From NCBI GenBank assembly GCA_903813345.2, contig CAIIXF020000005.1, positions 36,151,375-36,215,374 of the forward strand: a DNA stretch of 64,000 bases, given 5' to 3'. The position numbers were made by a program, and so were the translations under genes. Positions 1-11,165 of the stretch are shown here, piece by piece. Within the stretch, counting starts at the first letter, position 1; each line of letters begins with the position of its first letter. The notes under the pieces are model-generated. The model saw nothing but the letters and a program-made list of their open reading frames with translations. It did no database searches and was not told the origin of the DNA. This stretch comes from Owenia fusiformis (taxonomy: Eukaryota > Annelida > Polychaeta > Sabellida > Oweniidae).

Positions 1-605
1 AAAATAGTGATTTATCAAAAGAGGACGAAAATGTATTTATACAAGGCCTAAGTCATCATCAAAAAGTTTCATGTTAAAAAAAGAAATACATTTTATATTT
101 GCATCCTCCTAATTTTTTACGTCACTTACATTATAGGGATAACGTTAATAATGCATAGCCTGGAGATTCTTTAATTCTGAGTAATTTATTAAAAGTCAAA
201 GACCAATTCTATGCATTGTATTTTGGTAATCGACATATTTTGATGAGCAATACCAAGTGATAGTGGTAACCTTGGCTCTGCAAATGATGTTCATTTTATT
301 GATTTGATGTTAAATTTTTTTTCTTGTAATTTATTATATCAATAATATGCAGGCATGTTTTTATAACAGAAATACTATCTTACCTTGAACAACATGGCAT
401 ATTGAAGAATCGCTTATGACTAGTTCTATGTAACTTTGAAAAATCAATATATGCAAGAAGTTAGAGGTGAAACATTGTTAGCTCACGTGGGTGAACTGCT
501 ATTGTTATTTTTTATTATACTGTCCTGTTGACACACAACCCAGGATTGGTTTGATTTAAAAAAAATTCTGTCTGTTATAAAATCTGCAATAAAGGGGCTC
601 CCAAG
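1..605. other. Unassigned non-coding DNA
   Basis: AT-rich sequence with no open frame that resembles a protein and no clear repeat structure. I see nothing to annotate. Confidence 0.5.
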
Positions 606-1617
606 GCAGGGCTCTCGCAAGGTATTTAGACTGTGGCGCAGCACCACACTCTATTTAGCTCCCTCCACACCCTATTGTCAAATCATGACTGTTTCCACAG
701 TCTAAACTTGACTAAATATATAATAATAGCATGTAATGAAGGACCCACGGTCCTGTGCTCACACAGTTTGGAACCTTCAGAGGAACATATATCCTGAATT
801 TCAAACAAAAATATTGATTTGGATTAAAGGTCAAATCCCAAAACTAATGTCAGATTTGAACTCCTGGCAACTTGTAGATGATTTCAAAAAAAATTTGGTC
901 AAATTGAAGCAAGTTGAAAAATAACTTATTTTTACTGTTTTTTGACGTCAAATATCTCAAAAACTGTAAAAATTTGATGCTGACATACTATATTGAGCAA
1001 TAGGGAATGCTTAAATCTAGTAATGATGTAATTCATTGCAAGAAATGATCAAGTATAAGGCAAACTTTGAGAAACTTGTCAATCACAAAACCTGCCATTG
1101 ACTTTATACATGAGAAAGTTTCCTGAAAATCCTACTTTTTGTCAAATTTTATATACACCAAAAACTGTAATTCTCAGAGCTTTGAAATCTTCAGAGGACA
1201 TAAGTTGCATATACAGCAACTACTAAAAGTTATTTGAAAGTTCTACTTCAACAAAGTGTCTAGTATTTACAGAAAATTTGACTTTTTGATGTCAAAATCT
1301 GCAATTTCTCGGAAACCGGGCGAACTTGGAAAATGGCGATGATAGGTCAAATAGGCATTATGGATATGCATAAAATGAATGTGGATATGACTCAATCCGA
1401 ATAGCAGTTTTAATTTGTGCGGCCAATGTTGACGGACGGACCGACGGACCATCCGGACGGATGGACCAACGGACGGACGGACGCCTGGTCGATCCCATAG
1501 GCTCACTGTGTGAGACAAAAAGGATAAAACATAACATAAATATGATTTATCATGATTGAATGGTTATTCTGAAGATGTTAGCATCACGCCCTAAATATTT
1601 CCTGGTAAGAGCCCTGC
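606..1617. mobile_element. Candidate 1 kb inverted-terminal-repeat element
   Basis: The left edge reads GCAGGGCTCT and the right edge AGAGCCCTGC, an exact 10-base inverted pair. The similarity continues inward less perfectly: the left goes on to AGGTATTTAG, and the right, read backwards, to AGGAAATATTTAG. The interior has no transposase-like frame. At 1430-1490 it contains a GGAC/GACGG-rich patch of a kind common as a dispersed repeat in marine invertebrate genomes. It would be a non-autonomous element about 1,010 bp long. No target-site duplication is obvious. The short terminal match makes this tentative. Confidence 0.35.
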
Positions 1618-3522
1618 GAGGGGTATGTGACAAGGTTACGTGACCTAAAAAAATGTGACTAAATGTGACTTTGGGGTACTAAAAATGGATGAATATGACA
1701 AATAAATGCCTGCAAGTAACAATTTTGAACATTGACCGGACTGATAAGGGTTGCAAAAGTGACAAAAATAGACAATTCGCTCTGAATGTAAATGGATGCA
1801 AGTAAAAGTGACTTATTCTAATAATCAGTTACCCAGTTTGTATGTTTTGACTGACTAAAAAGGAATGAATCTGACATAATATGACAAGTAAACTTTAAAT
1901 GTGACTAATGACAATTTTGGAATTCTAAAAGTGACTAAGCGACCTCACTACCCCTTCTTGGGAGTAATAAGGTAAGTTAACCTAAAAAGCCCATATGATA
2001 CTACCTATATGAGTTTTAATTCTGAATGAATTACTATCCCCCCCTCCTTATAGCTACCTCCACCCCCTCCCCCCTATAGGACAGAGGAACAGCTACTGAT
2101 TGCATGTGGTAATATGGTAATGTGTCTCAATGCTTTTTCAAATAACATAAACATGTTCTACTTTACAAACTTTTCACTTTAGAATAACATGACATTCATG
2201 AATCCATGTAAACAATTTAATTTAGAGTAAACAATTGTAAATTTTTAATAACACCTCATACAACAATTTAAGTCTCTGGAAGTTTCCCTACATCTCATCT
2301 TTAACTTAGAACCATCAGGTTACAATCAGGCCAGTATTAAAGGTGCAACAAGTTGTGGAGAGGTGCCATCCAATGATCAAAATATATTTAAGTTTGGATA
2401 TTTCATAAAGACTAACATATATTTTCATTATCTCCAAAAAAAACTGAATAAACATTATTTCAGCTAATATTCCTCTTGAAACATGGTGGATCCTAGAAAT
2501 ACATAAGTGGGACTCCCTTTATAGAAGCTTTGGACTGAATTTACATTCCTCAATGCTGAAATTGATAGTTTATCCATAAATTTTAAGAAAATAGGTATGA
2601 TGTATGTCAAAGAAGATTTTAAGCCAAATGTTGCCTTGATAGCTCAGAAAAAACAAAAAAAAAATCCAATTTTCTCTCTACAGGCCTTGTTGCCCCTTTA
2701 TACATTTTACCACAAAATTAAATGTTGGAAGTCACTTATTGTACAATTAATCTGAAAAAGTTCCGCCATTTTTAAAGTGGCAGCCATCTTGAAAACTTTT
2801 TTTTAGCGTAAAACTAATTACCTTATACATACATGTATTTCCACAAACTATGAAGAAAATCTGTATACGATATATAATATCCGAGTTGTCTTCCGGACAG
2901 ACTGACTGACTGATAGACAGAGGGCTTCACTATTCCCTACAAAACTTTGTCTGGATAATTAGATATGCACACAGCTAAGCCCTTTAAGGAATCAAATATG
3001 TCAGGCCAGTCAAACAATTTTCCCAAAGGGGAATGCGATTTCACATTTCAGGTCCATTATGATAGCTTAAATTCCATTTTTCTCTGAATTAGACAATATG
3101 AAGTAAGCACAGGACAGTTAAGAACATCATTATACATGAACACTAAACAAAAAATAAAATTGCCTTCCCCGGGATGATTTCCAAGATATCTGAGGGGGTG
3201 CGACAACCTAAAGCAACCTGACACCTTATCTGCATCTGACAGGCATGGCCCTAGGCCATGCATATGCATTGCAATACCAGAAAAACAAATACATGTAAGT
3301 ATAGAAATTAAAACTTGTATCAGCGGATAACTGCTTCTGGAAAAGGTGCAGTCGAAACATCCCCTTTTTGGAGAAAACATTTTCAGAAGATCTTCTAATT
3401 GAGCTAATACAACTTTTCCCTTAGCCTATGATCACAGGTTACCACTGTTCTTCCGGGTTTACTCTACCGAGCTGACAACAAAAATCTGAGAGAACCAGGT
3501 GTGTTCAGTAATTCCGGGTAGC
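1618..3522. other. Unassigned non-coding DNA
   Basis: No recognisable gene. Around 1650-1940 the words 'atgtgact' and 'aaaagtgac' recur at irregular spacing, suggesting a decayed tandem repeat. At 2761-2793 two GCCAT-type motifs occur close together. An open frame on the minus strand at 3057-3380 (107 codons) is rich in Cys and hydrophobic residues and resembles nothing I know. Confidence 0.4.
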
Positions 3523-3763
3523 TACAGTTGGGGACATAAATAAATGACAGGTGGATTTGCTGAAGTGAGGATTTCCCATGTTAAAAATAAGAGAATTTGC
3601 AAGAGGCCATAAATCAGTGGATGAGATTATACAAAATGTAAAATATACAAATTTTAAGGGATATGTATCTAGACAATATTGGAAATTATGGGCTTTCAGA
3701 CCACCATAATTAGGAAATGGTGATCGAAGATCGACCTGTCATTTATTTTTGTCCCCAACTGTA
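3523..3763. mobile_element. MITE with about 30-base terminal inverted repeats
   Basis: The left end TACAGTTGGGGACATAAATA and the right end, whose reverse complement begins TACAGTTGGGGACAAAAATA, form an inverted pair continuing through ATGACAGGT. The element is about 241 bp. It starts and ends with TA, consistent with the TA target duplication used by Tc1/mariner-type transposases. There is no coding capacity, so it must have been mobilised in trans. Confidence 0.65.
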
Positions 3764-5215
3764 CTGAAGATATCAGCTGATACAATTTTAAGCTTCCTAA
3801 ATAGAAATAAAATATCAAACCTGCTCTTGTGGAAGATAACATTCAACAATTTTTGTGAGATGCCTGTGTCCAGGAAAAGCATATCGACTACAATGCCACA
3901 TATTAGTGCTAGAATTGTGCACAGTATGTAAAAAAGCATTTTTCATCCGAAATCTCCACAGCTCCTTCTTGCAAAACTCTCTAATTCTGAAATGTATAGA
4001 TGTCACTTTTAGGTTGATGAATTCATACGCGTGTCCTCTGCACTAATAAAGTTCCATCTAAAAAACAGATTATAAATGAAATTTTGTCTTAAACAATACA
4101 TTGATCATTTAGTTCTTCAGAGCAATGTATAAACTAACAATTGATATTATCGTATCGTTGTAACTCGTGTAGTTTGAAAATATTTGAATTTCCCGCTCAA
4201 TCCAATTAGTGTAATTGGTCACGTGAGATCAAATCTAGGTCATTACCCACAATTCCTGTAAGTGATTCCGGTTTATCAAAACAGTAGCACACTCGAGGAA
4301 AATCGATTATAACTCATGTTTTAGAGTGTTGAAACGCCACAGCGATTGTAGTTACACATACCAGGTATTTATGTTTTTATTATTTATTTTATTCCTTCAG
4401 TTGAAACACGCTACTTTTCATATGAAGACTACATTTGACGAAACAATGTGAACAAAGTTTTTATTTTTCTGTGTTTTTATTCATTCAATTCAACACATCT
4501 TTCAAGTTTTCGGACTTGTGACATTGTCTCACAGATAGTGGGAAGTTCTACTATAAGCTGGCTGTATACACCGTGTAATGAACATAAATTCACATTCAAT
4601 TTTTCATGACTATTGTGCATGTGTCTCGCAATCTGATTGGTTCATTCCCAAAAATAAGGCGAGCGCATCCAGTTTTACGAATTTTGCAATGGTCTTACAT
4701 CCGCTTTATATGGGCTTATTAGCCTTTTGCAAATTAATGACATAGACATCTGCAGTATTACCTTAGACATTATCCTATTTAGTCTGAATTATATTCAGAC
4801 TATAAGGCACTTACCTTCTTCTAAGGCCACTGTATCGTGGCCTTCCAGTACAGATATATTCCCGCATGAACAACTGGTCATGTCGTAATCATAAAATTTG
4901 AAATCATATGTCCGCCATTTTTCCACATCACAATTTGAATTGCGAGTTTTGGTCTTATTACTTCACCAAAAATTCCGAAACACATAAAGTGATCAGTGTA
5001 TTAGTTCACATCTTCTGGATCGCTAACTTAGAATTTACAGCCAGTTACTAATGTCAGACGTTAACGACATTTCGTCCAGTTTTCGAACATCGCCATTTTC
5101 TTGGAGCCATTTTGTTTTAATTTTAGATGAAATCATGTCATATCTCATCAAGGAGCCGAGCTGGGTCCGGTTTGGTTAATGATTTATTTTTCTGGCGATT
5201 TTTAAAATATTCATT
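3764..5215. other. Unassigned DNA with promoter-like motifs
   Basis: This stretch is less repetitive than its surroundings. It contains a CACGTG E-box (about 4220), a CCAAT-type site (GATTGG, about 4634), a TCCGCCATTTT motif (about 4911, the complement of the classic YY1 core) and further GCCATTTT words near 5090-5112. These are suggestive of a promoter or enhancer, but I see no first exon that can be tied to a gene, so a function is not claimed. Confidence 0.2.
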
Positions 5216-5608
5216 AAAGGACGATTCTCGGTTTGGAGAACAGCCTCCTGGGCTAAAAAAATTTTCATGAAAAATATAGAAATATTACCCAAATTAAACT
5301 ATGAATATTCAAAAGAGGACAATTAAATCCACAAGATGTAAAAATAACAAATTGGTCCGAAGCAGGGATAATGCTCAAATAGACCAATTCAAAAAAATAC
5401 AACTCTCGATTTGGGGAAAGAAGTTCATCAGTGTACTGCGCTAATATTTTTTTGCGAAAAATCTAGAAATATTACCCAAATTAAATTATGACTATTCAAA
5501 AGAAGACATTCAAATCTGTATTATGTAAAAAAATCAAATTTTTCCAAAGCAGGGATAATGCTCATTTAGATTGATGAACTTCGTTCTCCAAACCGAGAAT
5601 CGTCCTTT
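5216..5608. mobile_element. 393 bp inverted-repeat element with tandem dimer interior, copy 1
   Basis: Perfect terminal inverted repeats of 26 bases start AAAGGACGATTCTCGGTTTG on the left and are mirrored at 5583-5608. Flanking bases fit a TA target duplication. The interior consists of two diverged direct units of about 180 bp, each running from a CTCGG/ATTTGGGG-type start through 'atagaaatattacccaaatt' to 'gcagggataatgctca'. There is no open reading frame of note. A second copy lies at 39955-40349 with the same architecture. Confidence 0.85.
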
Positions 5609-6837
5609 ATGACACCCCGGCCAGCTTTTTTCAAATAGAGTTCACAGTATTCCAGATGAAAACCCCTCTAGCCAAGTATTGGCTAGAGACTCGAGTAATA
5701 AGGCACCTATGTTAAAGTTTGGTAATGTGAAATATTTGTTTACATTGGAAGTGCTATTCAAAAAGGCCGATTGGTAAAATTAATTTGCACATTTGTTACT
5801 TCAACTAGCTGTATTTCCACTTGACAATATGCTTTTTCCACAGGAAAGTAGTACATCATAACAGACTGACTTCTAGTCAGTCTGTTGGATACATACTAAG
5901 TATTACCTGGCCATAATGGCAAGATTAAGGTATGAGTTATTTTTTCGAGATCTACTCTGCCATAAGGTGCGGGAGATCTTGTACTCTGGTTCTCATTTGC
6001 ACCTGTACTAATTCGCTTCTTTTCCTCTTTCTATGTTTATTTAAATCAATCAATTAAATTTTCAGAGTTTAATTTCAAATTTAAACATTATTATTTTATG
6101 AAAAAACCTGTGTCATTATACCACATCACGTCAAATGAAGCCAAAGTTAGCTAATATTATACAGTCGTAAATTTTAAAAAGTGCGATAAACATTCCAAAT
6201 CATGACATTCATGTAAAAATCTCCGTAATGAATTCTTGGAATAATATATGATGTGATCATCTGTGATGTCAGATATAGAAAATCATTATAAAGATATGTA
6301 ATATTTTTTTGAAAAATATTAATATTTTTTCTTGAATTACTTTTGTGACCTCTTGATCCTTACATTGTCTCAACCAACTGCTTTTCAAGCAAATTGTAAA
6401 TGTTTAATGGTTGGTTAGACATATATCACTATAACTGACCGACCATCCATGTCTGATAGGTAAGATATGCACCAAACTAAAATTCAAAATTGGTCTGATC
6501 AATGTACTTCATTTACTCAAGATTGTACTCATCATCACATCATAATTCTTGAAAACTGACACAATTTCAAAAATGGCTCTTGTCTTGTTTCATATCTGCA
6601 AACAAGGATAAATTACGTAGCATTATTTATCACATACTTTAAAAAATGTTTTCTTATTAGTCAAATGAATTGTTCTTAGTGACCTTTTGAAAAAAGTATT
6701 TCGTCCATATTTTTGATTAGTTGAAGCATATTATAAACCAGGAATTCTAACAAGAGCCCTTCATTACTGTCCACTATAATATTAAATAAATAAATAGAAT
6801 AAAGTGTGAAATTATACTGGAAATTTCCGGTGAAACA
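5609..6837. other. Unassigned non-coding DNA
   Basis: AT-rich sequence without a recognisable gene. A small perfect palindrome, GACTGACTTCTAGTCAGTC, sits near 5864-5882. Confidence 0.4.
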
Positions 6838-7000
6838 AATTGTAACGTTTTTAGACTTCAAATTAAAGTGAAGGCTACCCACAAATGATAAACCCATTGT
6901 ATTGGGGTAGGTAGTTTTCTCTGGTGTAACGCAATATTGAGTTAAAAAATAATTTGTGAAGTTTTCTTAGTGTTTTTGTTAATATGAGAAATAGCATGCT
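6838..7000. mobile_element. Diverged single-arm copy of the fold-back element at 20071-20926
   Basis: From 'gacttcaaattaaagtgaag' to 'aaatagcatgctcc' this segment aligns, with many substitutions, to the right arm of the large fold-back element (about 20730-20880): both carry 'acttcaaa', 'aagtgaa', 'acaaatgata', 'gagttaaaaaata', 'gtgaag' and 'aaatagcatgctcc' in order and at like spacing. The mirror arm is missing here, so this is a half or decayed element. Confidence 0.6.
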
Positions 7001-8022
7001 CCCCATGCAAGACAAATCTTTCTATGACAACCAGCAGAATTTTAAGATCCAAATTAATTCCTTTGTGGATCCATATTTAGTACTTTCATGGGCTTTACAT
7101 TATTTGGCTATTCTCATTTTTGTACAAGTTAAATAGAAATAACACTTATCCTCTACATGTTTACAAATACTATACAATTTGTATGTCATCCATTCTCAAT
7201 CGCTGATCGATGAGAACTTCCCAATCTACTTGAGCTCATCCAAACTTTTCGTTGTCTAGTTTCAAAAACAATTCTCATAAGGTCTTTTTTAGATAATTTG
7301 TACATTCCCATCTGGATATTGAGTGTTCAAATCATTTTTATGGCACCATCTAGAAGTTGTGACATTGTTATAGTCTCCACCTTTTTTGTGGATAGTGTTT
7401 GGTGATTTTTCTACAAATATTTTTTTTCAATTTCTCTTGAACTAGATTAAGATTAGATATTTAGTATCCAGATTTTGATTATTCCAATAATGATGTTTAT
7501 TATTTCCTTGCCGTGATACTCATTCTCTCATTGGTCAATTAGATACCATGTGACTAAAAATATATAGAGGTATTCCATGTCTCCCTGCTTAGAAAATGTG
7601 TGAAGAGTGTATTCACCGGCAGTGACGTCATTTTTAGTGAATACCACTATTTATTGAAATTAAAATGATGTCACATCACTTAATTCCCGGTAATTTAGTA
7701 AAAAGTATTTTCATCATATGATAGACGGTGAAGTTGTTTCAGGAAGTCCTCCCAAGAAAAGGTTCACAACTGTTTGACAAAAAACATGGGATGAAGATAC
7801 AAATGTATTCAAAAAGTCAACAAATCAAAGCACGAAGACTATGGACTTCAACATGAAAGTTCCGAATCTAATTTTCATCCATGGTGTGACTGAGATCGTG
7901 AATTATAAAAGAATATTCGCAAACGTTTGGAAATACGTTGAAACTAGACGTCATATCATAACAATTATGTGCCTGCTTCTAACTTTAATATTGTGTACTA
8001 CTTTAATGAGGAAATAATAAAA
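7001..8022. other. Unassigned DNA, possibly a decayed repetitive unit
   Basis: No intact gene. GTGTATTCACC and GTGAATAC words at 7608-7650 recur in the hairpin at 8023-8156, hinting that 7600-8160 may be one repetitive unit. Short reading-frame fragments between 7740 and 7970 could be remnants of a mobile-element protein, but I cannot identify it. Confidence 0.25.
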
Positions 8023-8156
8023 CAAATATTGAATTCTATGATCGTTTAATATCTGTATATATTTCTGAGGGATGTATTCACCACACCCTTCGGGCTGCGG
8101 TGAATACACCTTCAAAAATATATACAGATATTCAACTCCACAGAATTCAATATTTG
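8023..8156. repeat. 134 bp hairpin-forming inverted repeat
   Basis: The arm CAAATATTGAATTCTATG at the left is mirrored by the arm ending GAATTCAATATTTG on the right. Pairing continues through ATATCTGTATATATTT and GGTGTATTCACC to a short loop around CCCTTCGGGCTGCGG. The pairing is near complete, with a few mismatches and indels. It is non-coding. Confidence 0.75.
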
Positions 8157-9202
8157 TATAATGTGTTAATTATACTAACTGAATATATACTTTAATATTG
8201 AATATACCAGGCACATCCCAAATATATATTTTTTCAAGACTAGCTTTTTCTTTTTGCAATTTACGTCGTATCATCCATCATTATACAACATATATGCAAA
8301 CTCTGTAACTCTGTCTGTAAATAACCTCTATTGACAAATCCCCACTTTATATTATTATATTGTTTGTACAGGTTACCAGGGATATCAATTAATATTTTAT
8401 CACTGAAGGTTTTTTCTTGTGTCACCTTCTCGAGCTACCATTATGAATGAAATATTATAATTGATATCTAATACTGCTGAACGTTGGTATATAACTCTTG
8501 GTATTACAAGTATGCTATATTCTGAAAGATCAGTAGAGTTTTCATTATTTTGTCATGGAGTATAATTTGAAAGTATATTATATTTGAAGGATATTTTATT
8601 CAAAAGATATTATATATTCAGATCTCCAAAATACATTCACTTGTTTCTTGATGTGAACATGGCCATAGCCAGGCTGCCCCACCAACATTTAATGGAAGAA
8701 GAATTTTAATGTTTTGTTTTCAGTTGACACTGTTGAAATGAATTCCAATGATCGTTTCATCTCCCTTTAACTAAAATTTATCTCTTCTAATTTTCTACCT
8801 GGCCATTTCCTAGGTAAATATAGTTCCAAACAGAATGTGACTTAATATGAGAAAAACCATGACCTGATCTGAGTTTAAACAATAAGCATTACAATAACAA
8901 TATTACAGATCATAAATCATTATTAATGAGGAACAATGGAAACATAAAACGCAAAAATCCTGATCCAGCCTGAAGTTTAGCAATTTAAGTAAAGGCATAC
9001 GCAACAATAGAATTATAGATTATATAATCACTAATTAAACATGGGTTGGTAATAACAAAAGCCAACTTAGGTCGGCCTTTTCGTGACTTTTGATTAATAA
9101 ACATTAATTTCCGTTTGTTCCAGTGTAGAGTAGCGAATCATTGAGACGAGTTGATTTATTAATAAGCTGGATCTCGGATCACTGAGGGTGCCAGTCCAGC
9201 CG
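8157..9202. other. Unassigned non-coding DNA upstream of candidate LDB exon
   Basis: AT-rich; nothing recognisable. If the exon at 9203 is real, a promoter should lie in the few hundred bases before it, but no TATA or initiator can be singled out. Confidence 0.35.
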
Positions 9203-9264
9203 ATGCCAAGCCCTATGATGATGGTGGAAAATAGGGAACAGCAGGGACCACCCGGACCAAATAT
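9203..9264 (+). CDS. LDB: Candidate alternative first coding exon of LDB
   Basis: An ATG at 9203 opens 20 codons (starting M-P-S-P-M-M-M-V and ending G-P-P-G-P-N) plus two bases, followed by a strong donor, AT|GTAAGT, at 9265. The exon therefore ends in phase 2. The main first exon of LDB contains an internal acceptor (TTCTCAATATTACAG, AG at 23629-23630) that needs exactly phase 2. Joining them gives an ATG codon and then R-H-T-P-Y-M-G-Q, replacing the 153-residue low-complexity N-terminus by about 20 residues. Vertebrate LDB1 likewise has a short N-terminus running straight into R-H-T-P-Y. What is seen: open frame, donor and phase match. What is inferred: that this is an LDB exon. A chance match is possible, since a phase fit alone has one chance in three. 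An in-frame stop lies upstream at 9152-9154. Confidence 0.45.
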
Positions 9265-10484
9265 GTAAGTACTGAACACCACACTAGATATATTCTGAAT
9301 ATGTTGAGATACATACAAAACAAAAACATGAAATATGATGTAATTTAAAAGTAGTTTTAAAGAGAGGCTGCACTTGGGAATACTCATTTGCTTAAACGTA
9401 AATAAACGTTCTAAGTAAAATGCTGGTTCTTGAATGTTTATGTTTTTCTATGTGGGCTTTTAGACAGTCTCTTAAGATAAATGCATGTTTCAGTTAATAG
9501 CCCGAGTTAGGTAAATATTGGTAAATATGAAAAAGACTGATTACTGTAAAGATAAAATTAAGTGTTTATGTATGAAGACGAAGAAATAAAGCATTAGTTT
9601 GCAAAGGGCCAGTATGGATATGGATTTTTGTGGACCATGAACAAATTATCAAGGAATAAGGATTTATTTTGTTGAATCGCCAAAGAACGATTCTCTGATG
9701 TCGTATGGCCCATCTGTGACAATATGAGAAATATCAAGAATTAGATAAACAGGCATTGTGTTTATGAACTTGGATATATGCAAGAATTGACAGCACTGGT
9801 TCTACAGTACTGACCAGTTCAGTGCACATCTACAAAAATGGCCCAGTTTGAGGAAACTCCCTATCACCATCCTCTGTCCAGGGGAATTTCAATTTATTCA
9901 ATGAGCTGGGACAGTGATGCCCGATCTTGAAGGATGCCCTTAAGTAGGACAACTACCTAATGACCATGTTTTTGTACATATATGTACACTGTATTTGTAA
10001 GACTATCACGAACCAGTAACTCAATTACTCAGATGCGAGTAGGTCTTTACCAGTTTCGCCACCAGGTGGCTGATTCGGGGGAAATAACATGACAGGGTAT
10101 TACAAAATTCCGTTAAACTTGAATATTCATCAGTTTTAGTGGTTCACTTTTCATATTACCCTTATGTATCTGATAGTTGTACACATTAAAATATGTCCAG
10201 TAAAAGAAAATATTAGCTGCCCAACACAAGAAAAGATATTTCAAGATATTTTGTAATTTTACAATATGGGGTCTATGGGGAATCTCTTGACCTAGAAGTC
10301 ACATTTTCAAAGAAAACTAAATTTTGAAAGTTTACATGTAGATTCCAAAAATGACATCAGTTTAACTGAATTTTTAATTTTTAATGACGTAAATCAAGAT
10401 TATTTCTGCTCGCATCTATGATATTGAATTCTGCTTTTATTAATGTACTATAATACTCCTACTATTATAACAGAAAGTGGAGGG
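9265..10484. other. Non-coding DNA (first intron of the candidate long LDB transcript, or intergenic)
   Basis: No gene or clear repeat recognised. Confidence 0.4.
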
Positions 10485-10620
10485 AATGGTCTAGCTACAA
10501 GACCCTGTGACCCCCCCCCCCCTGCCTCTCACTAGATGACTTCACAGGTAGGAAAACTTCTCACACAGGGGAGGTATGTAGTAGTGGAGGGGGCACAATG
10601 GCTTGTAGCTAGACTATGGA
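10485..10620. mobile_element. Short MITE-like inverted repeat
   Basis: The left ATGGTCTAGCTACAAG and the right CTTGTAGCTAGACTATGG are inverted and nearly complementary, with the match running on imperfectly into a C-run on the left and a G-run on the right. The total is about 136 bp with no coding capacity. Confidence 0.55.
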
Positions 10621-11048
10621 GGAAACTGTATTGAAATAACAGAGTAATTTTGAGATATTTTGAAGAAACTGGGAGTGTTCATATTACAGAGAGTAATAAG
10701 TGCACACTCCATTCTAGCATTTATGTATATTGATTGTTATATGCAGACTCTCTTAAACGTCATTAAAGCACTTAACTATTATTGTGGTATTTGATTCTGC
10801 ACAAAGTATTCTTTATTTGTCTGAACGAGACATACTTTATATTTCTGTAATTACTGCAATTTGGCTTCTACACGTATATTGAATGAATTGCAAACTTCAC
10901 TAAAGGGTTAACACCTTCAAAATGATTACATTTGAAAGAAATCAAATCATTCTGTTGTTCAGTAGCTGGTATAAAAAAGATGTCTGTCTACTCTAGATAT
11001 ACCTTCTTGGTATTTTAATAAGATGAGTCAAGCTTGTTGGGTAATAAT

Positions 11049-11165
11049 TATGTCACAACCAAAAAGTGGAAGCATATTGTTGCGGTCTCTGTTTTTGCGA
11101 CGGCGGTTGGCAATCGGCAGTTGGCGTCTGTAACAAATGGTGGTGACATTTTGCATGTTATTGCC
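11049..11165. mobile_element. Short member of the TATGTCACCACC repeat family
   Basis: Begins TATGTCACAACC, passes through a 'gcggtctctgtttttgcgac' stretch and 'ggcgtctgtaacaaatg', and ends GGTGGTGACATTTTGCATG. The ends are inverted (GTCACMACC / GGTGGTGAC). Other copies lie at 15042-15940, 32283-32459 and 36310-36446. It is non-autonomous. Confidence 0.7.

Noticed and set aside
3057-3380. 107-codon minus-strand frame
   Set aside because: No similarity I recognise, no flanking exons, and composition typical of chance frames.
4900-5120. YY1-like GCCATTTT motifs as evidence of a promoter
   Set aside because: Short motifs occur by chance in AT-rich DNA and no exon can be attached; kept only as a note.
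5920-5940. ATGGCAAGATTAAG followed by GTATGA as a possible first exon
   Set aside because: Only five codons, and no downstream partner in phase could be supported.
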